From: Physcomitrium patens
Lineage: Eukaryota; Streptophyta; Bryopsida; Funariales; Funariaceae
Assembly: GCF_000002425.4 (NCBI RefSeq)
Contig: NC_037271.1
Span: forward strand, 4,887,582 to 4,951,581
Direction of reading: 5' to 3'
Length of the DNA: 64,000 nt
This document shows, piece after piece, positions 45,270 to 56,740 of the stretch (positions are counted from its first letter, which is position 1; each line of letters begins with the position of its first letter). Below the pieces are notes generated by a model. It did no database searches. It had not been told where the DNA came from and saw nothing but the letters and a program-made list of their open reading frames with translations. A program made the position numbers and the translations under genes.

Positions 45270-46560
45270 ATATAAATATTCTTCTAGAGTATCATCCTTA
45301 TGATTGTACCATTGATCTTCAAGAAGGAATTCAACCACTATTTGGACCAATCTATAGCCTATGATAAAATGAGTTGGTTGCAATCAAAGAGTATATTGAT
45401 AAAAACTTGGCTAAGAACTTTATACACCATTCTAAATCTCCAGTCAATACTCCTATCTTATTTGTGAAGAAAAAAAATAGATCTCTACGGATGTGTGTGG
45501 ATTATTGAGGATTTAATAAGATCACTATCAAGAATAGGTATCCTTTACTTTTAATTTCAAGACTTCTTGATCAACTAAATCAAGCAAAAATCTATACAAA
45601 AATAGATCTACAAAGAACATATAATTTGGTGTACATAAAAAAAAGAGATAAATAGAAGATTGCTTTTTGAATTAGGTATAGATATTTTGAATATAATGTC
45701 ATATCTTTTAGACTCATAAATATACCAACTAATTTTTAACATTTAATGAATGATATCTTTCATGAATTTCTTGATGATTTTATCATCTATTATTTAGACG
45801 ATATTTTAATCTATTCTAAGAATAAAAAAGAAAACATGAAGTTCATATTTGTTGTGTATTACAAAAACTAAGAGATGCAAGACTATATGCAAAGATAAAA
45901 AAATGTATATTCTACACTACTCAAGTTGACTTTTTGGTATACATCATTTCCAATGAAGGCTTTATAATGGATTCAAAGAAAGTCCAAACTATGATAGATT
46001 GGAAGATCTCAAAAAAAATAAGAGATATGTAATACTTTTTGGACTTTGCTAATTATTACCAAATTTTTATCAAGAACTTTTTTTAAGTTACAATTCTATT
46101 TATACGTTTGACTTGTAAAGACAAACTTGATTGGAATAAAGAAGTCAAAGCAATGATTATTGCTTTGAAGAAAGAATTTACTTTTGTATCAACTTTTTAT
46201 TGCATTGACTTTTTTAAGATATTCTTTATGGAAACAAATGCATCAGACTTTGCCTTAAGTGTAGTATTGTCACAAATGAAAACAGATGACAAACTCCATC
46301 TAGTAGCTTTTATTTTAGAAAATTTTTAGTAGCCAAGATTAACTATGAGATCTACAACAAAGAACTTCTTGTAATTATAGATTCATTTGAAGAATAACAT
46401 TATTATTTAGAAGGAGCTTAAAGTCTAGTGACTATTTATAAAAATTATAAAAACCTTGAGTATTTTATGTCTGTATTTGTTTTGAATCATCGCCAAGCCC
46501 ATTGAAATATGTATTTATCAATATTTGATTTTAAGAGCACATATTAACCTCAAAAATAAC
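45270..46560 (+). pseudogene. RT and RNase H of copy C
   Basis: RT runs from about 45310, with MCVDY near 45490, and the active-site segment [12 protein letters not shown] near 45788-45825 keeps YLDD. RNase H has DKLDWNKEVKAMIIALKKE at about 46118-46175 and ETNASDFALSVVLSQM near 46230-46280, keeping the first catalytic Asp. Frames break at about ten stops. Confidence 0.78.
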
Positions 46561-46639
46561 AAGATTTATTAGATATTCTTTCTAAAAACTCTTATCGTGT
46601 ACCAAAAGAAAGAGACAAATCTTTTAATCAATAAAAAAA

Positions 46640-48130
46640 ATCATCTTGAAGTAAGAATATTTTCATCTTTGAGCAATAAAATCAATATTAACTATTGATT
46701 CAACCATTATTAAATAAATTCATTCAAATATGTCCTTTGATTTTTTTATTCATGATATCAAGAATCTTTCTTCTAAATCTTATGATATTTCAAAGTTTGA
46801 ATTTAAGAACAACCTACTTTATTTTTAAGGATGACTATATATTTTAGAAAGAAAAATGTGTTTATGAATTTTTTAAACATGTTACATCTTTCCAACAATA
46901 AGACATTTTGAATATTAAAAAACTTTAGAGCTTATATTTAGAGATCTTTAGTGACTGCAAATGTGGAAGGTAGTAAAAGACTTTGTTTAGCCATATGACA
47001 TTTGTTCAAGATCTAAAACTCTTCATTATCAATACTATAAACTTCTCCAACTATTACTTATATCCAAAAAAGTCATAGTCTTCTATTTCTATGGATTTTA
47101 TTACAGATCTTGTAAGTTCAAATTCATATGATTTTATATTTGTAATCGTAGATTGCTTCATAAAAATAATACATTTTGTACCACATATCAAATCTATTTC
47201 AAGTGAAGAAATAGCAAAGCTTTTCATTAATTATATCTATCACTATTATAGATTGCCAAAGGATATTATATCAAATATGAGAACTCAATTTATATCAAGA
47301 TTTAAAAAAATACTATTCAAGATTTTAAACATGAATATAAAGCTCTCTTTGACTTTTCATCTTCAAATTCATAGACAAAAAAAACGAGTGAATGAAATTC
47401 TAGAGCAGTATTTAAGGTGTACCATCAATTATTATCAAGATGATTTGACAACTCTTTTGCCATTGGTAGATTATTCATATAATAATTTCGTACATTCTTC
47501 TATTCAACAAATATCTTTTTTTACTAATTATAGTTATCATCTATGACTTAATACTTTTGACTTTTCAAAAGTTGATAATCTTGTGGCAAAAGATTTAGCA
47601 AATCATTTGTCAGAGCTACATGTAACAATAAAGATACAATTAAAAGAAGCTCAAGAATGATAAAAGTCAAATGTAGATGCCTATCACAAGGAATAAATAC
47701 AATTCAATTTGGGTGGTAAGTTATGGTTACTTCATGACAATATTAAATCTATTCATCCTTGTAATAAGTTGAACTATTATAGGTTGGCACCTTTTCCTAT
47801 TTATAAATAAATCAATCTTGTTGCTTATCGATTATATCTACAAGAGTCTATGAAAATCCACCTTCTATTTTATATGTCTCTTTTTGAGCCATATAAGATA
47901 GTGAATATCTTGAAAAAAAAGGAAAATGCCACCTCTTCCTATAGAAGTGGATAATAATCAAGAGTTCGAGGTAGAAGAAGTCTTAAATTTAAAGTGGTGC
48001 CAAAATAGGTTAAAATATCTTATTTATTGGTTTAGATATAATATTAGTAAATTTTCATAGGAACCAGCAAAGAAACTTATAAATACAATAAAGAAAATTG
48101 AGGCCTTTCATCTACAACATCTATCAAAAT
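46640..48130 (+). pseudogene. Integrase and chromodomain of copy C
   Basis: The core is open for 151 codons at 47091-47546: MDFITDLVSSNSYDFIFVIV, DIISNMRTQFISRF (second catalytic Asp changed to Asn), RVNEILEQYLRCTINYYQDD (Glu retained). The integrase C-terminus follows, then a chromodomain at about 47950-48110 (EFEVEEVLNLKW, LKYLIYWFRYNIS). After HLSKLR the sequence passes straight to the segment before the LTR. Confidence 0.8.
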
Positions 48131-48206
48131 TAAGATAAAGAATTGTAAAGATCCATGAAAAATGATGATCGCTCCTCATGGAACTTGTTCCTAGAAGAGA
48201 AAATAA

Positions 48207-48758
48207 TGTCATGAGCATATATATATTTATCTCAATAGTTACTTATATGATTATATAGAAGTAGGTAAATATAGATTTATTTCATAAAGTCTTCTAAAAA
48301 AGCTTCCTAGAAGCTTCATAGACATGATTTTGATTTTAGATATATTTGTAGGTTAGAAACTTAGCCAACAAAGTTAATTACGTATTGGTAGCTTATAGAA
48401 CAAGTTAACTCTATGAATTAGATTGTAAAACAAGCTAATTATATGCCGCATACATAGATAACTTACGTTGTAAATTAAGACATGTGGCTAATAAAGTCAA
48501 TACATGTTGGAGGTCCTATAGAACATTGCCACATAGCTCCTAGTTAGAGAATATGTATGGAGGTAAGAGTGAAGCCTTCTTCACTCTTGTCATTGCCTTT
48601 CTAGTCTTTAGTCCTTTATCAAGACTTTCTAATCTTCTTATTTTTAGCAATAGCTATTTTAGTTCAATATTATATCAACTTTGAGTGACTTTTTAGTTCT
48701 TTTTAGTGATACAAGAGTGTATTGAGGATTTTTTTTTTCAAAATTCATATCCTTGATA
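48207..48758 (+). repeat. 3' LTR of copy C
   Basis: It begins TGTCATGAGCATATATAT and ends ATCCTTGATA. The R-region inverted repeat is preserved (AAGAGTGAAG, CCTT, CTTCACTCTT) near 48567. It carries a TATG-type decayed TATA box. Confidence 0.8.
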
Positions 48759-48779
48759 GTATTAGAATGGTTAATAAAT

Positions 48780-49930
48780 TAATTTTATTAGAATGGATAT
48801 AAAATACTTTATTTTTAATTTTATTTATTTTTATTATAATATTTAAATTATATAGAATTTAGATGTTCAGTATAGAGCTTTAAGAGAAGGTGGAAGCCTA
48901 AAGATTAGATCTTAACTACTAAGAGACTTATGGAGAGGGATGAAATCAAGGCATGGTTGGATGAAGATAAAAGATAAAGATCTTTATCTCTATTAATTGA
49001 AGGCTATGTCCAATGGACATTCAGCAGGTTGTTCGTGACTTTAATAAGGATTTTGACAACTTCAGAAGAGATACTTTAGAATTAGAAGTAAGAGTTGTAA
49101 GGATTATAATTTGGATTATAATTTGTGTAAAAATATTAGAAGATTTGAAATTAGGATGATGAAGTTATAACAATTTGAAGTTAAGATGTCTTTTTAAGAT
49201 ATATTATAGCTATTTTGAGGATACGAAGAATTTTATAATAGATTTTAGAAATCAAAAGGTGCAACTATAAAGTTTATTTTTATATTTATATCTTTTTTGA
49301 AAGAATTTTTATATTTGGAATTTATATAAAGAAGTTATAGAGCAGTAAAGACAATACATATAATTCAGAGGCAATAAGTGAGTCGTTTTATTGATTGTAA
49401 TGGTTTAAGCCATATTATGAGTTTCTAGATAAATTTTGGCTCAAAATTTTTAAAAGTGTGTGTTATTAAGTTTAAAAGTTATATATCAAAATTTTATAGT
49501 ATTTAATTACTTAATTTTTGAGATATAAAGAGATTTGTACATAGGCATATGTAAATAAGGGTTTGAAGCTATCGTTAGAATTTAGGCAAAATCTCAAGAT
49601 CCGTAACAAATTTATAGTTGGAATTTGCTATGGTAGTTTTTAAAAGTACATCAGTACTTCATGTAAAATTTGGATTTTTTTAAATATTCCAATTATAAAA
49701 TATGAGATGTTGAAATTTGAAAAAAAATTACCTTAAAGATATACAAGTTTTTGTAATATTTTTATCACATTTTAGATGATCTTTGATACTTATGTATCAA
49801 TGTGATTGCCTCTATAGGAACAATTTTATATATAATCTTTGTAGTTTTTTTAATCTTGAGGCTTGATTGAACAATTAGTGATAGCCAAAAGCCTAGTGCT
49901 TGCTTAAGACAACTTCTTTCTACTACGACA
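48780..49930 (+). other. G2-type leader-like segment upstream of copy D
   Basis: No coding frame. The part around 48990-49060 (CTATGTCCAATGGACATTC) resembles the leader segment in the inverted-repeat arms (37110). The part around 49450-49560 resembles 37560-37660. It is joined near 49935 to the middle of family A RT-RNase H. Confidence 0.5.
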
Positions 49931-49934
49931 CTGT

Positions 49935-52050
49935 CAAAGATGTGTAATATTTTTTAAAATTTGTCAATTGTTCTTGAATCTTCATCAAGAACTTTTCTTA
50001 AGTTGCAGCTCATCTTACATGTCTAATATGTTAAAACAAACTTAAGTAGAGCAAAGAAGTTGAAACATCTTTTAAAGCCTTGAAGACAATATTTATTTTT
50101 ATACCAATTTTGTATCACGTCAATTTTTCTAAGGCATTTCATAAAAACATACACATTAAATTTTACTATAGATGTTGTTTTATTACAAGTAGGAGTAGAT
50201 GATAAGCTCCATTTGATAGCCTTTCATTCTAATAAATTTTTAATAGCCAAAATTAATTACAAGATCTACAACAAAGAAATTTTTGTAATTATAGATTCAT
50301 TTCAAAAATAGCATCATTATCTTGAAGGCACTTCTAATCCAATAATTGTATATATGGATTACAAAAAAATCAAGTATTTCATGTTGACACATATTTTGAA
50401 TCATTGTCAAGCCTGTGAAAATATATTTTTATCAAGATTTGATTTCAAGATCATCTATAGATCAAAAAAAAAAACAAAGTTTAGTAAATTTTTCTTTTAG
50501 ATGTTTTTAACTTGCATCAAAAGAAAAAAAATGTAGCTTTTAATTACCAAAGAATAATTCTCTTGAAGCTAAAGCATTTTCTTCTTTGAGTAATAAAATC
50601 AACATTGATTGTTGATTCAATTTTTAGCAAGCAAATTCAATCAAATATGTTTTCTAATCCACTTGTTCAAGATATCAAGAATAATTCTTTCAAGTCTCAT
50701 AATACTTTCAAATTTGAATCTAAATTTTTTTTTCTATTTTAAAAAAGAATTATATATTTTAGAAGACAAAATATAATTATGTGTTCTTCAAACTTGTCAT
50801 AACTTTTCAATAGTGAGATATTTTGGATATAATAAGACTTTGGAGCTAATATTTAGAGATTTTTGGTAGCCTCAAATGTGATCGACAGTCAAAAACTTTA
50901 TACAATCATGTAATATTTATTCAAGTTTCAAAATTCTTTGTCATCAATCTTTTTGATTTCTTCAATCATTACCTATTTTAGAACAACTATAGTCTTTTAT
51001 TTCTATAGATTTTATTATGGATCTTTCAATCTTTGATTTATATGATTTTATATTTATCATAGTAGATTGCTTTATCAAAATGATATATTTTGTAGCATGT
51101 ACAAAATCTATCATAGGTGAAGAAATAGCTAAGTTTTTCTTAACAATATCTAATGTTATTATGGATTGTCCAAGGATATTATATTAAATAAGGAGACTTA
51201 ATTTATATTGAGATTTTGAAGAATACTTTTTAAGATATTAAAGGTAGATATATAGCTCTCTTTGACTTTTTATCCTCAAATCAATGGACAAGCAAACCAG
51301 ATGAATCAAATTTTAGACCAATATTTGAGGTATACTACCAATTATCATGAAGATGATTGTACAATTTTTTTGCTATTGAAAGAGTTTGCATAAAATAAGT
51401 CAATATATAGTTTTACTCAATAAATACCTTTCTTTGTCAATTATTATTATCATCCATGATTTGATACTTTTGACTTTTTAAAAGTTGATAATCTTGTGAC
51501 AAAAGATTTGATAAATCGTTTATCAGAGTTACATGCAACAATAAAGGCATAGTTAAAAGGAACTCAAGAATGACAAAAAATAAATGCATATGCGTATTGC
51601 AAAGAATAATCACAATTCATTGTGAGTGAAAAAATAAAGCTACTTTGTTGCAATATCAAGACTATTTGTCTTTGTAAGAAGTTGGACTATTGTAAGCTTG
51701 AATCTTTTTTTTATTAATAAATAAGTCAATTCTATTGCTTATTAATTATATTTGTCAAAATCTATGAAGATCCATCCCGTATTCTATGTATTACTTCTTG
51801 AGTCATATAAGACAATGAATATCTTGGGAAGAAGACAAATGCCAACTACTTCTAAAGAAGTGAATAATAATTAAGAATTCAAGGTAGAAAAAGTCTTAGA
51901 TTCAAGGTGGCATCAAAATAGATTAGAATATCTTGTTCATTGGTATAGACATGATATTAGTGAACGTACATCAAAGCCAAAAAAGAATCTTGTGAATGCA
52001 ATAAAAAATTTTGAAGTTTATCATTGATGACATCTATATAAACTAAGATA
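49935..52050 (+). pseudogene. Family A pol fragment, copy D (RNase H, integrase, chromodomain)
   Basis: It starts at the end of RT (FLKFVNC, IFIKNFS, VAAHLTCL), continues with RNase H to about 50400, then the integrase zinc-binding region (about 50790-50950) and core (IIMDLSIFDLYDFIF-like near 51010, VNQILDQYLRYTTNY-like near 51310), and ends with a chromodomain at about 51870-52010 (EFKVEKVLDSRWHQ, LEYLVHWYRHDIS). The 5' half is missing. Many stops. Confidence 0.75.
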
Positions 52051-52154
52051 AAAAAATAGCAAATCTTTCTTATAAAAGAAACAAGATCCAAAAAAGATAG
52101 CATTCTACGTTCTACTTTTGTTTGATACTTTTGCACATTTATGATACTAAAGAA

Positions 52155-52577
52155 ATAATTAATCAACAACTAACAGATTCAATTCAAGAGCTATCACTTG
52201 CTAATTTAGCAGACAAAATATTGTAATTATTACAACCTTCAAAATAACATAATTGAGACGAAGATTCTTAAGAACAATACATCATTCTTCAAATAGATGG
52301 CAAGATACAATGTCTTTGGTATCACAACCTTGAAAGAAACTCTCAATGTTTGGTGATTTTATTAGAGGTTGAAATGACACTTGACGTTATTTCAAATGTT
52401 TCATTTGAAGGGAGCTATAAAGACATCAACAAAAATCAAATAATAAAGTGGTCTTCCTACCTTGGTATAAAATACCATTAATAGTTGAAAGGATCTATCA
52501 ACAATCTTCAAAGAGAACAAAGATCAGAGTATGTGGCAAATGTAATTTGCTGCATCTTCAATTCCTTCAACATATGA
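52155..52577 (+). pseudogene. ORF3 of family A, copy D
   Basis: A frame of 141 codons; the start ATG is changed to ATA. It has few stops and no frameshift: IQELSLANLADKIL, LQIDGKIQCLWYHNLERNSQ, CLVILLEVE, FEGSYKDINKNQIIKWSSYL, NLQREQRSEYVANVI. It begins 142 bp after the chromodomain reference codon and ends 41 bp before the LTR. Confidence 0.68.
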
Positions 52578-52618
52578 AGATTTTTCCTTATGAAATTCCT
52601 CCCTAAAAGAAGAAATAA

Positions 52619-52890
52619 TATTATGGACATATATATTTACTATGATATTTACTTATATGATTAAGTAGAAATCATTAAAAGTAAATTTATTTCATTATAT
52701 TTTTTAGAGAAGCTTCATAGATGTTGATTTGATTTAACATATATTTATAGAATAAATATTTGACCAATAAATTAATCATATATTAGTAGCTTGCTGAGCA
52801 AGCTTACTATATGGCATACTTATGAAAAATTTGCCTTGCAAATTAAGATGCATGTCTTACAAACTCAATACGTTTTGGAGGTCCTATAGG
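52619..52890 (+). repeat. 5' half of a family A LTR (copy D)
   Basis: It begins TATTATGGACATATA (TGTCATGG mutated) and follows the LTR consensus up to GGAGGTCCTATAGG, just upstream of the TATA region, where it stops. Confidence 0.78.
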
Positions 52891-53155
52891 TGTCAAGGAC
52901 ATGAATTAAAAGAAGATGCATAAACTTAAAAAGTCTTTATTAAAATAAAAGTAAAAAAATAGAAATAAAGTAGTATGTATATTAAAAAAAACTAGATTGG
53001 CTATTGCCAAAAGACAAGGAAAACTAGAGACTCTTAAATCTAGACTAAAAACAAGAAAAGAGTTGATAAGAATAAAGAGGGCTTCACTCTTGCCTCTATA
53101 TATACTATCCAACTAAAAGCTATGTGGCAATGTTCTATAGGACTTCTAATATGTG
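52891..53155 (-). repeat. 3' half of a family A LTR in inverted orientation
   Basis: On the minus strand it starts near 53155 with CACATATTAGAAGTCCTATA, then the TATA motif and hairpin, and ends CATGTCCTTGACA at 52891. Together with 52619-52890 it makes up one LTR whose downstream half is flipped, with about 14 bp (GAGGTCCTATAG-like) present at both break sides. Confidence 0.75.
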
Positions 53156-53477
53156 ATGAATTTATCTGTTTGTTGATTGTGTATGGATTGAAATTTTAAT
53201 AAAATTTTAGTTATGATCAAAAATTTAATTAATACTAATTAAAATTTTAAAATAATTATAATAATTTATTAATATTTTTTTAAAATTATTTTGGAATTAT
53301 TTAGAATTTTTTTAGGCTTTAGAATTTTTTTAGGATTTATGAAGGATTTTATTAAGGTTTCATTAGTATTTGGTTAATGTTTAAAATTTTTTTAAGATTT
53401 AATTAGAATTCGGCTAAGATTTGATTAAGATTTGATTAAGATTTAATTAGATTTTAATTAGGATTTGATCTATGATT
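53156..53477. other. AT-rich low-complexity stretch
   Basis: It consists of A/T-rich sequence with recurring AGGATTT, AAGATTT and GATTTGATTAA strings, densest at 53410-53460. No coding content. Confidence 0.5.
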
Positions 53478-54773
53478 TAGCAAAAACAAACCTACATTGA
53501 ATTATGGTTGTTTCTTTTGATAGGCATTTGTATTGATCTTTTGTCGTTCTAGAGCTATCTTTAATTACACCTTCAATTTTGCATGTAGGTTTGAAAAACG
53601 ATTTTCCAAACCTTTTGCTACAGGATTATCAACTTTTGAAAAGTCAAAAATATCAAGTTGTGGATGGTAACCATAATTCACAAAGAAAGGTGTTTGTTGC
53701 ATAGAAAAATGCACCATGTTATTATAAGCAAACTCTGCCAAAGGCAAGAGGGTTTTCTAATCGTCATGTTGATAATTAATATTATATCTTAAGTATTACT
53801 CCAAAACTTAATATATGCGCTCTATCTATCTATCAATTTGAGGATGAAAGGTCGAAAAAGCTTTATACCCACCTTTAGAATTGTAAAAAGAATTTTTCAA
53901 AATCTTGATATGAATTGAGTCCTCCTATCCGATATTATATCTTTTGTCAATTCATGATATCAATAGATATTATCAAAGAAAAACTTGGCAATTTCTATAC
54001 TTGTGATAAATTTTGTGTATGGTACAAGATGTGCCATTTTGATAAAATGATCTACTATCACAAATATAGAATCATACGTCTTGAGACTAGAAGATTCATA
54101 TTAAAATCCATAAAAATAGAAGATCATGCTTGTTCTATAATAAGTAATGGCTGAAAAAATCCATAAGGTCAATACTAAGAAGTTTTTGACCTTAAAAAAA
54201 TATCTCATGATTGAATAAAGTCTTTTATAGCCTTCCACATTTGCGGCCAATAAAGTCTCTTCATATTAGCTCCAAAGTCTTATTGTATTTAAAATATCCT
54301 ACTATTGAAAAGTCATGACGTGCTTGAAGAACACATAAACGTGCTTCTCTTTTTGAGACATATAGATATTTTTTGAAATAAAATATGTTTTTATTGAACT
54401 CAAACTTAAAAGTATTACGAGACTTAAAAGAAGTATTCTAGATATCATAAACAAGATGATCAAAAGACATACTTGATTGAATTTTTATAAAAAAAGTTGA
54501 ATCAACAATCAATATTGATTTCACTACTCAAAGATGAAATTATTTTGGCTTTAATAAATTATCCTTTATTGATTAAGAGCTACATCTCTTTTTTTAGGTC
54601 CAAAATAAGAACGTCTAAAAAGAACATCAAACAAACGTTGTTGTTTTTCTAGACGATAAGTGATATTGAACTCAAATCTTAACAAAGACATGTTCTAATA
54701 AGCATGGCAATGATTCAAAGTACAAGCTCAGATAAAATACTTAAGGTTCTAATGATCCATATACAAAATGTTG
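53478..54773 (-). pseudogene. Reverse-strand family A pol fragment E (RNase H tail and integrase)
   Basis: On the minus strand from 54773 it gives the RNase H end (ACTLNHCHAY, MSLLRFEFNITYRLEKQQ), the integrase zinc-binding region and core. An open piece at 53747-53565 reads [20 protein letters not shown] and [20 protein letters not shown]. It stops in the integrase C-terminus at 53478 and has no chromodomain. Its 5' side is cut by the LTR of element F, so F is younger. The 53565-53747 stretch is the best conserved integrase piece in the window. Confidence 0.78.
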
Positions 54774-54869
54774 TATTATAACACGACTATATGGTAAAAA
54801 TATAAATAAAAAAGATTTATTAATATTTAGTCATCTTGGATGTTAGAAATAGTAATCAATTCCAATGCC

Positions 54870-55574
54870 AATATTCAGGGGCCAATTAATGTCACTCCAT
54901 TGCAAGTTGTACCACCGAATATGATAACAACATATGCTCCACCAGTGTCATCAAACCAAATACCCTCCGTACCGATGGGATGATCAGGATCATTTTCTAA
55001 TCCTACATGGAACAAGTCTAGTAGGTATATATCGGTGGAGACACCTAATATGCCTGATGGAGGTCTAAGAAAACCACTTTATTGTTTCCATTGTAGACAG
55101 ATTGATCATTATGCTAGTAAAGGTCCCAATTCTAGAGCCAATGACAATTACGCGTCAGTGTGTGGAAATAGCAAGCAGTCAAGGCATACTTATCAGTAAT
55201 GTAATACTATATTCAATTTCAATAATCGGGATCAGCAGATCCAAAGCCAGGGAAAAATTGAGGGGATAAATCGAGGTCCTCAAGATTCTCCAGTAAATTC
55301 GGTGGAATAAATTTGAGCCGTTCTTACCAAGAGTCGATAAAAGGACAAAAGATCAATTCAATATTCGAGTGAGTCTGATGTGAAAGATCAATTTGATCTA
55401 ATTATGGAGACATCCAATCCAGATCCTTGTATGGGCCTCTTACCTAGTATGGGACCTGATTCTGTTGAGCAACCTAATAAGGTCCCAAATACGGAGGCTT
55501 CAGTTCCATTTCAAGCTGTTCTATTCTTTATGCTATTTCGAAGAAATATCTTTTTTGTAGAAAGATCCTCTTAG
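54870..55574 (+). pseudogene. Gag-like frame with two zinc knuckles inside the LTR of F
   Basis: The frame reads NIQGPINVTPLQVVPPN, then RKPLYCFHCRQIDHYASKG, then VCGNSKQSRHTYQ and a stop before C. In the 3' LTR the same frame reads YCFRCRQIGHCASKG and VCGNNKQSMHTYQ. These are two CCHC knuckles in a row: the first lacks its last Cys, the second its second Cys. The frame continues to DQFDLIMETSNPDPCMGLL and PSMGPDSVEQPNKVPN. It is not the gag of F itself, whose knuckle lies at 57665. It is probably a captured gag piece carried by the LTR. Confidence 0.62.
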
Positions 55575-56339
55575 AGGCAAGAATTCCATGGATGTGGCTC
55601 TACTGTTCCAATTTGGAGTCTAGGGCGGAAGAATAGGGGACCTCATGGAGTTAAAGGAAATGAGAGGAAAAAGAAAAAGATATTTGAAAGATCAAGATTT
55701 TGGAATCAAAGAGCTAGCTTCAAGCTCTTTCGAAAGGTGTAGAATTGGATTTCATAGGATTTCAGAGGACTTTGCAATCATTGCTCAAAGTCAATGTTTG
55801 TATTGGTGAATTGGGTTTTTGTAATAAAGTACATGCTAATAATCTTGACTATTTTGCAAAATTGGAGAGACATCTATGGTTGAAATTTTAGAAGTGTCTA
55901 GATGGTTGAATATACTAAGTACATGCAAAAATTTGTGTTAATCTTATGGTACGGATAGAAGATATTTGATCATTAGTATAAAGAGGTATCAAAAGTTGGA
56001 ATATTATAATTGTTTAGGGTTTTTTTAATATCTGAGATCTACCAGCTGGAATAAGGTGAATTTTGATACGTTAAATCAAGGACTCAAAGGCGGAGCTGCA
56101 CACAAAGTTTGAATGAGAATTAACGGTCAGAGAAGGAGAAATTGTAAGTTAAAGCTCATCATCAACCTTCTAGGCAGCTGTCAAGGGACTTCAACGTGGA
56201 TTTACGGTGTTTTCTTGTAATCTGTAAGTTGAATTGGATTGAATTTCTTGAGCATTTAAAAGACTTGTAAAGATACTAGTAGTAGAAGTCTCACAACAAT
56301 CGGATGGTCAAATTGAGAATTACAACTTGCCGAGACTCG

Positions 56340-56397
56340 ATGTCTAGAGTTAGGATATAAAAAATAAAATAAATAATAAATAAATAATAAATAAGAA

Positions 56398-56428
<31 letters not shown>

Positions 56429-56460
56429 ATGAAATAGAAATAGAAATAATAAATAATAAA
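56340..56460. repeat. AAAT-type microsatellite
   Basis: AATAAAT repeats, with an almost perfect (AAAT)n run at about 56390-56430 inside the presumed LTR. The reverse frame over it is an artefact. Confidence 0.85.
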
Positions 56461-56673
56461 AGAATCTGTGCTTATAATATTTAGAAGCTATTAAAGATAG
56501 TATTTTAAGCACTTTATATTGAGATTAAGCTTTTATATTGAAATCCAAAATAATTTGTGTTTAGATAGTTGAAACCAACTAGACTACTTGGATACTTACA
56601 AAACATCGTTTTATCTTCCACAGTCAGATGCCTGGTACATTCTCAAGCTAGATAGGACGTAATACGATATACG

Positions 56674-56692
56674 TGGTGAACCCAATGTGAAA
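56674..56692 (+). promoter_or_regulatory. Candidate primer binding site of element F
   Basis: TGGTGAACCCAATGTGAAA begins with the TGG expected opposite a tRNA CCA end and lies between the LTR and gag. The matching tRNA was not identified, and CA/TG steps suggest CpG decay. Confidence 0.45.
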
Positions 56693-56740
56693 TGCTTGAG
56701 GTGGGAAGTATTGGAATTCGTTTATTTTTGTTTTTATTTT

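Larger units (their letters stand above)
42476..48758 (+). mobile_element. Family A copy C, full-length, dead, ORF3 deleted
   Basis: LTR 42476-42992, leader, gag subtype MDAS, duplicated zinc-knuckle and protease block, RT, RNase H, integrase, chromodomain, LTR 48207-48758. The 5' LTR directly follows the 3' end of the right-arm element, so it is again shared in tandem. ORF3 is absent: the chromodomain end is followed after about 40 bp by the pre-LTR segment. Confidence 0.82.
54774..56673 (+). repeat. 5' LTR of element F (long, about 1.9 kb)
   Basis: It begins TATTATAACAC, where the 3' copy has TGTTGTAACAC. The right end is placed just before a PBS-like sequence at 56674; only the part matching the window end (to about 56150) is confirmed by the second copy. 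An AATAAA-type signal (GTAATAAAGTACATG) lies near 55831. The copies differ by scattered, mostly transition-type changes and one 15-bp indel near 56035. Confidence 0.75.

Noticed and set aside
56291..56512. Reverse frame of repeated LFIYLF
   Set aside because: It is an AAAT microsatellite artefact.
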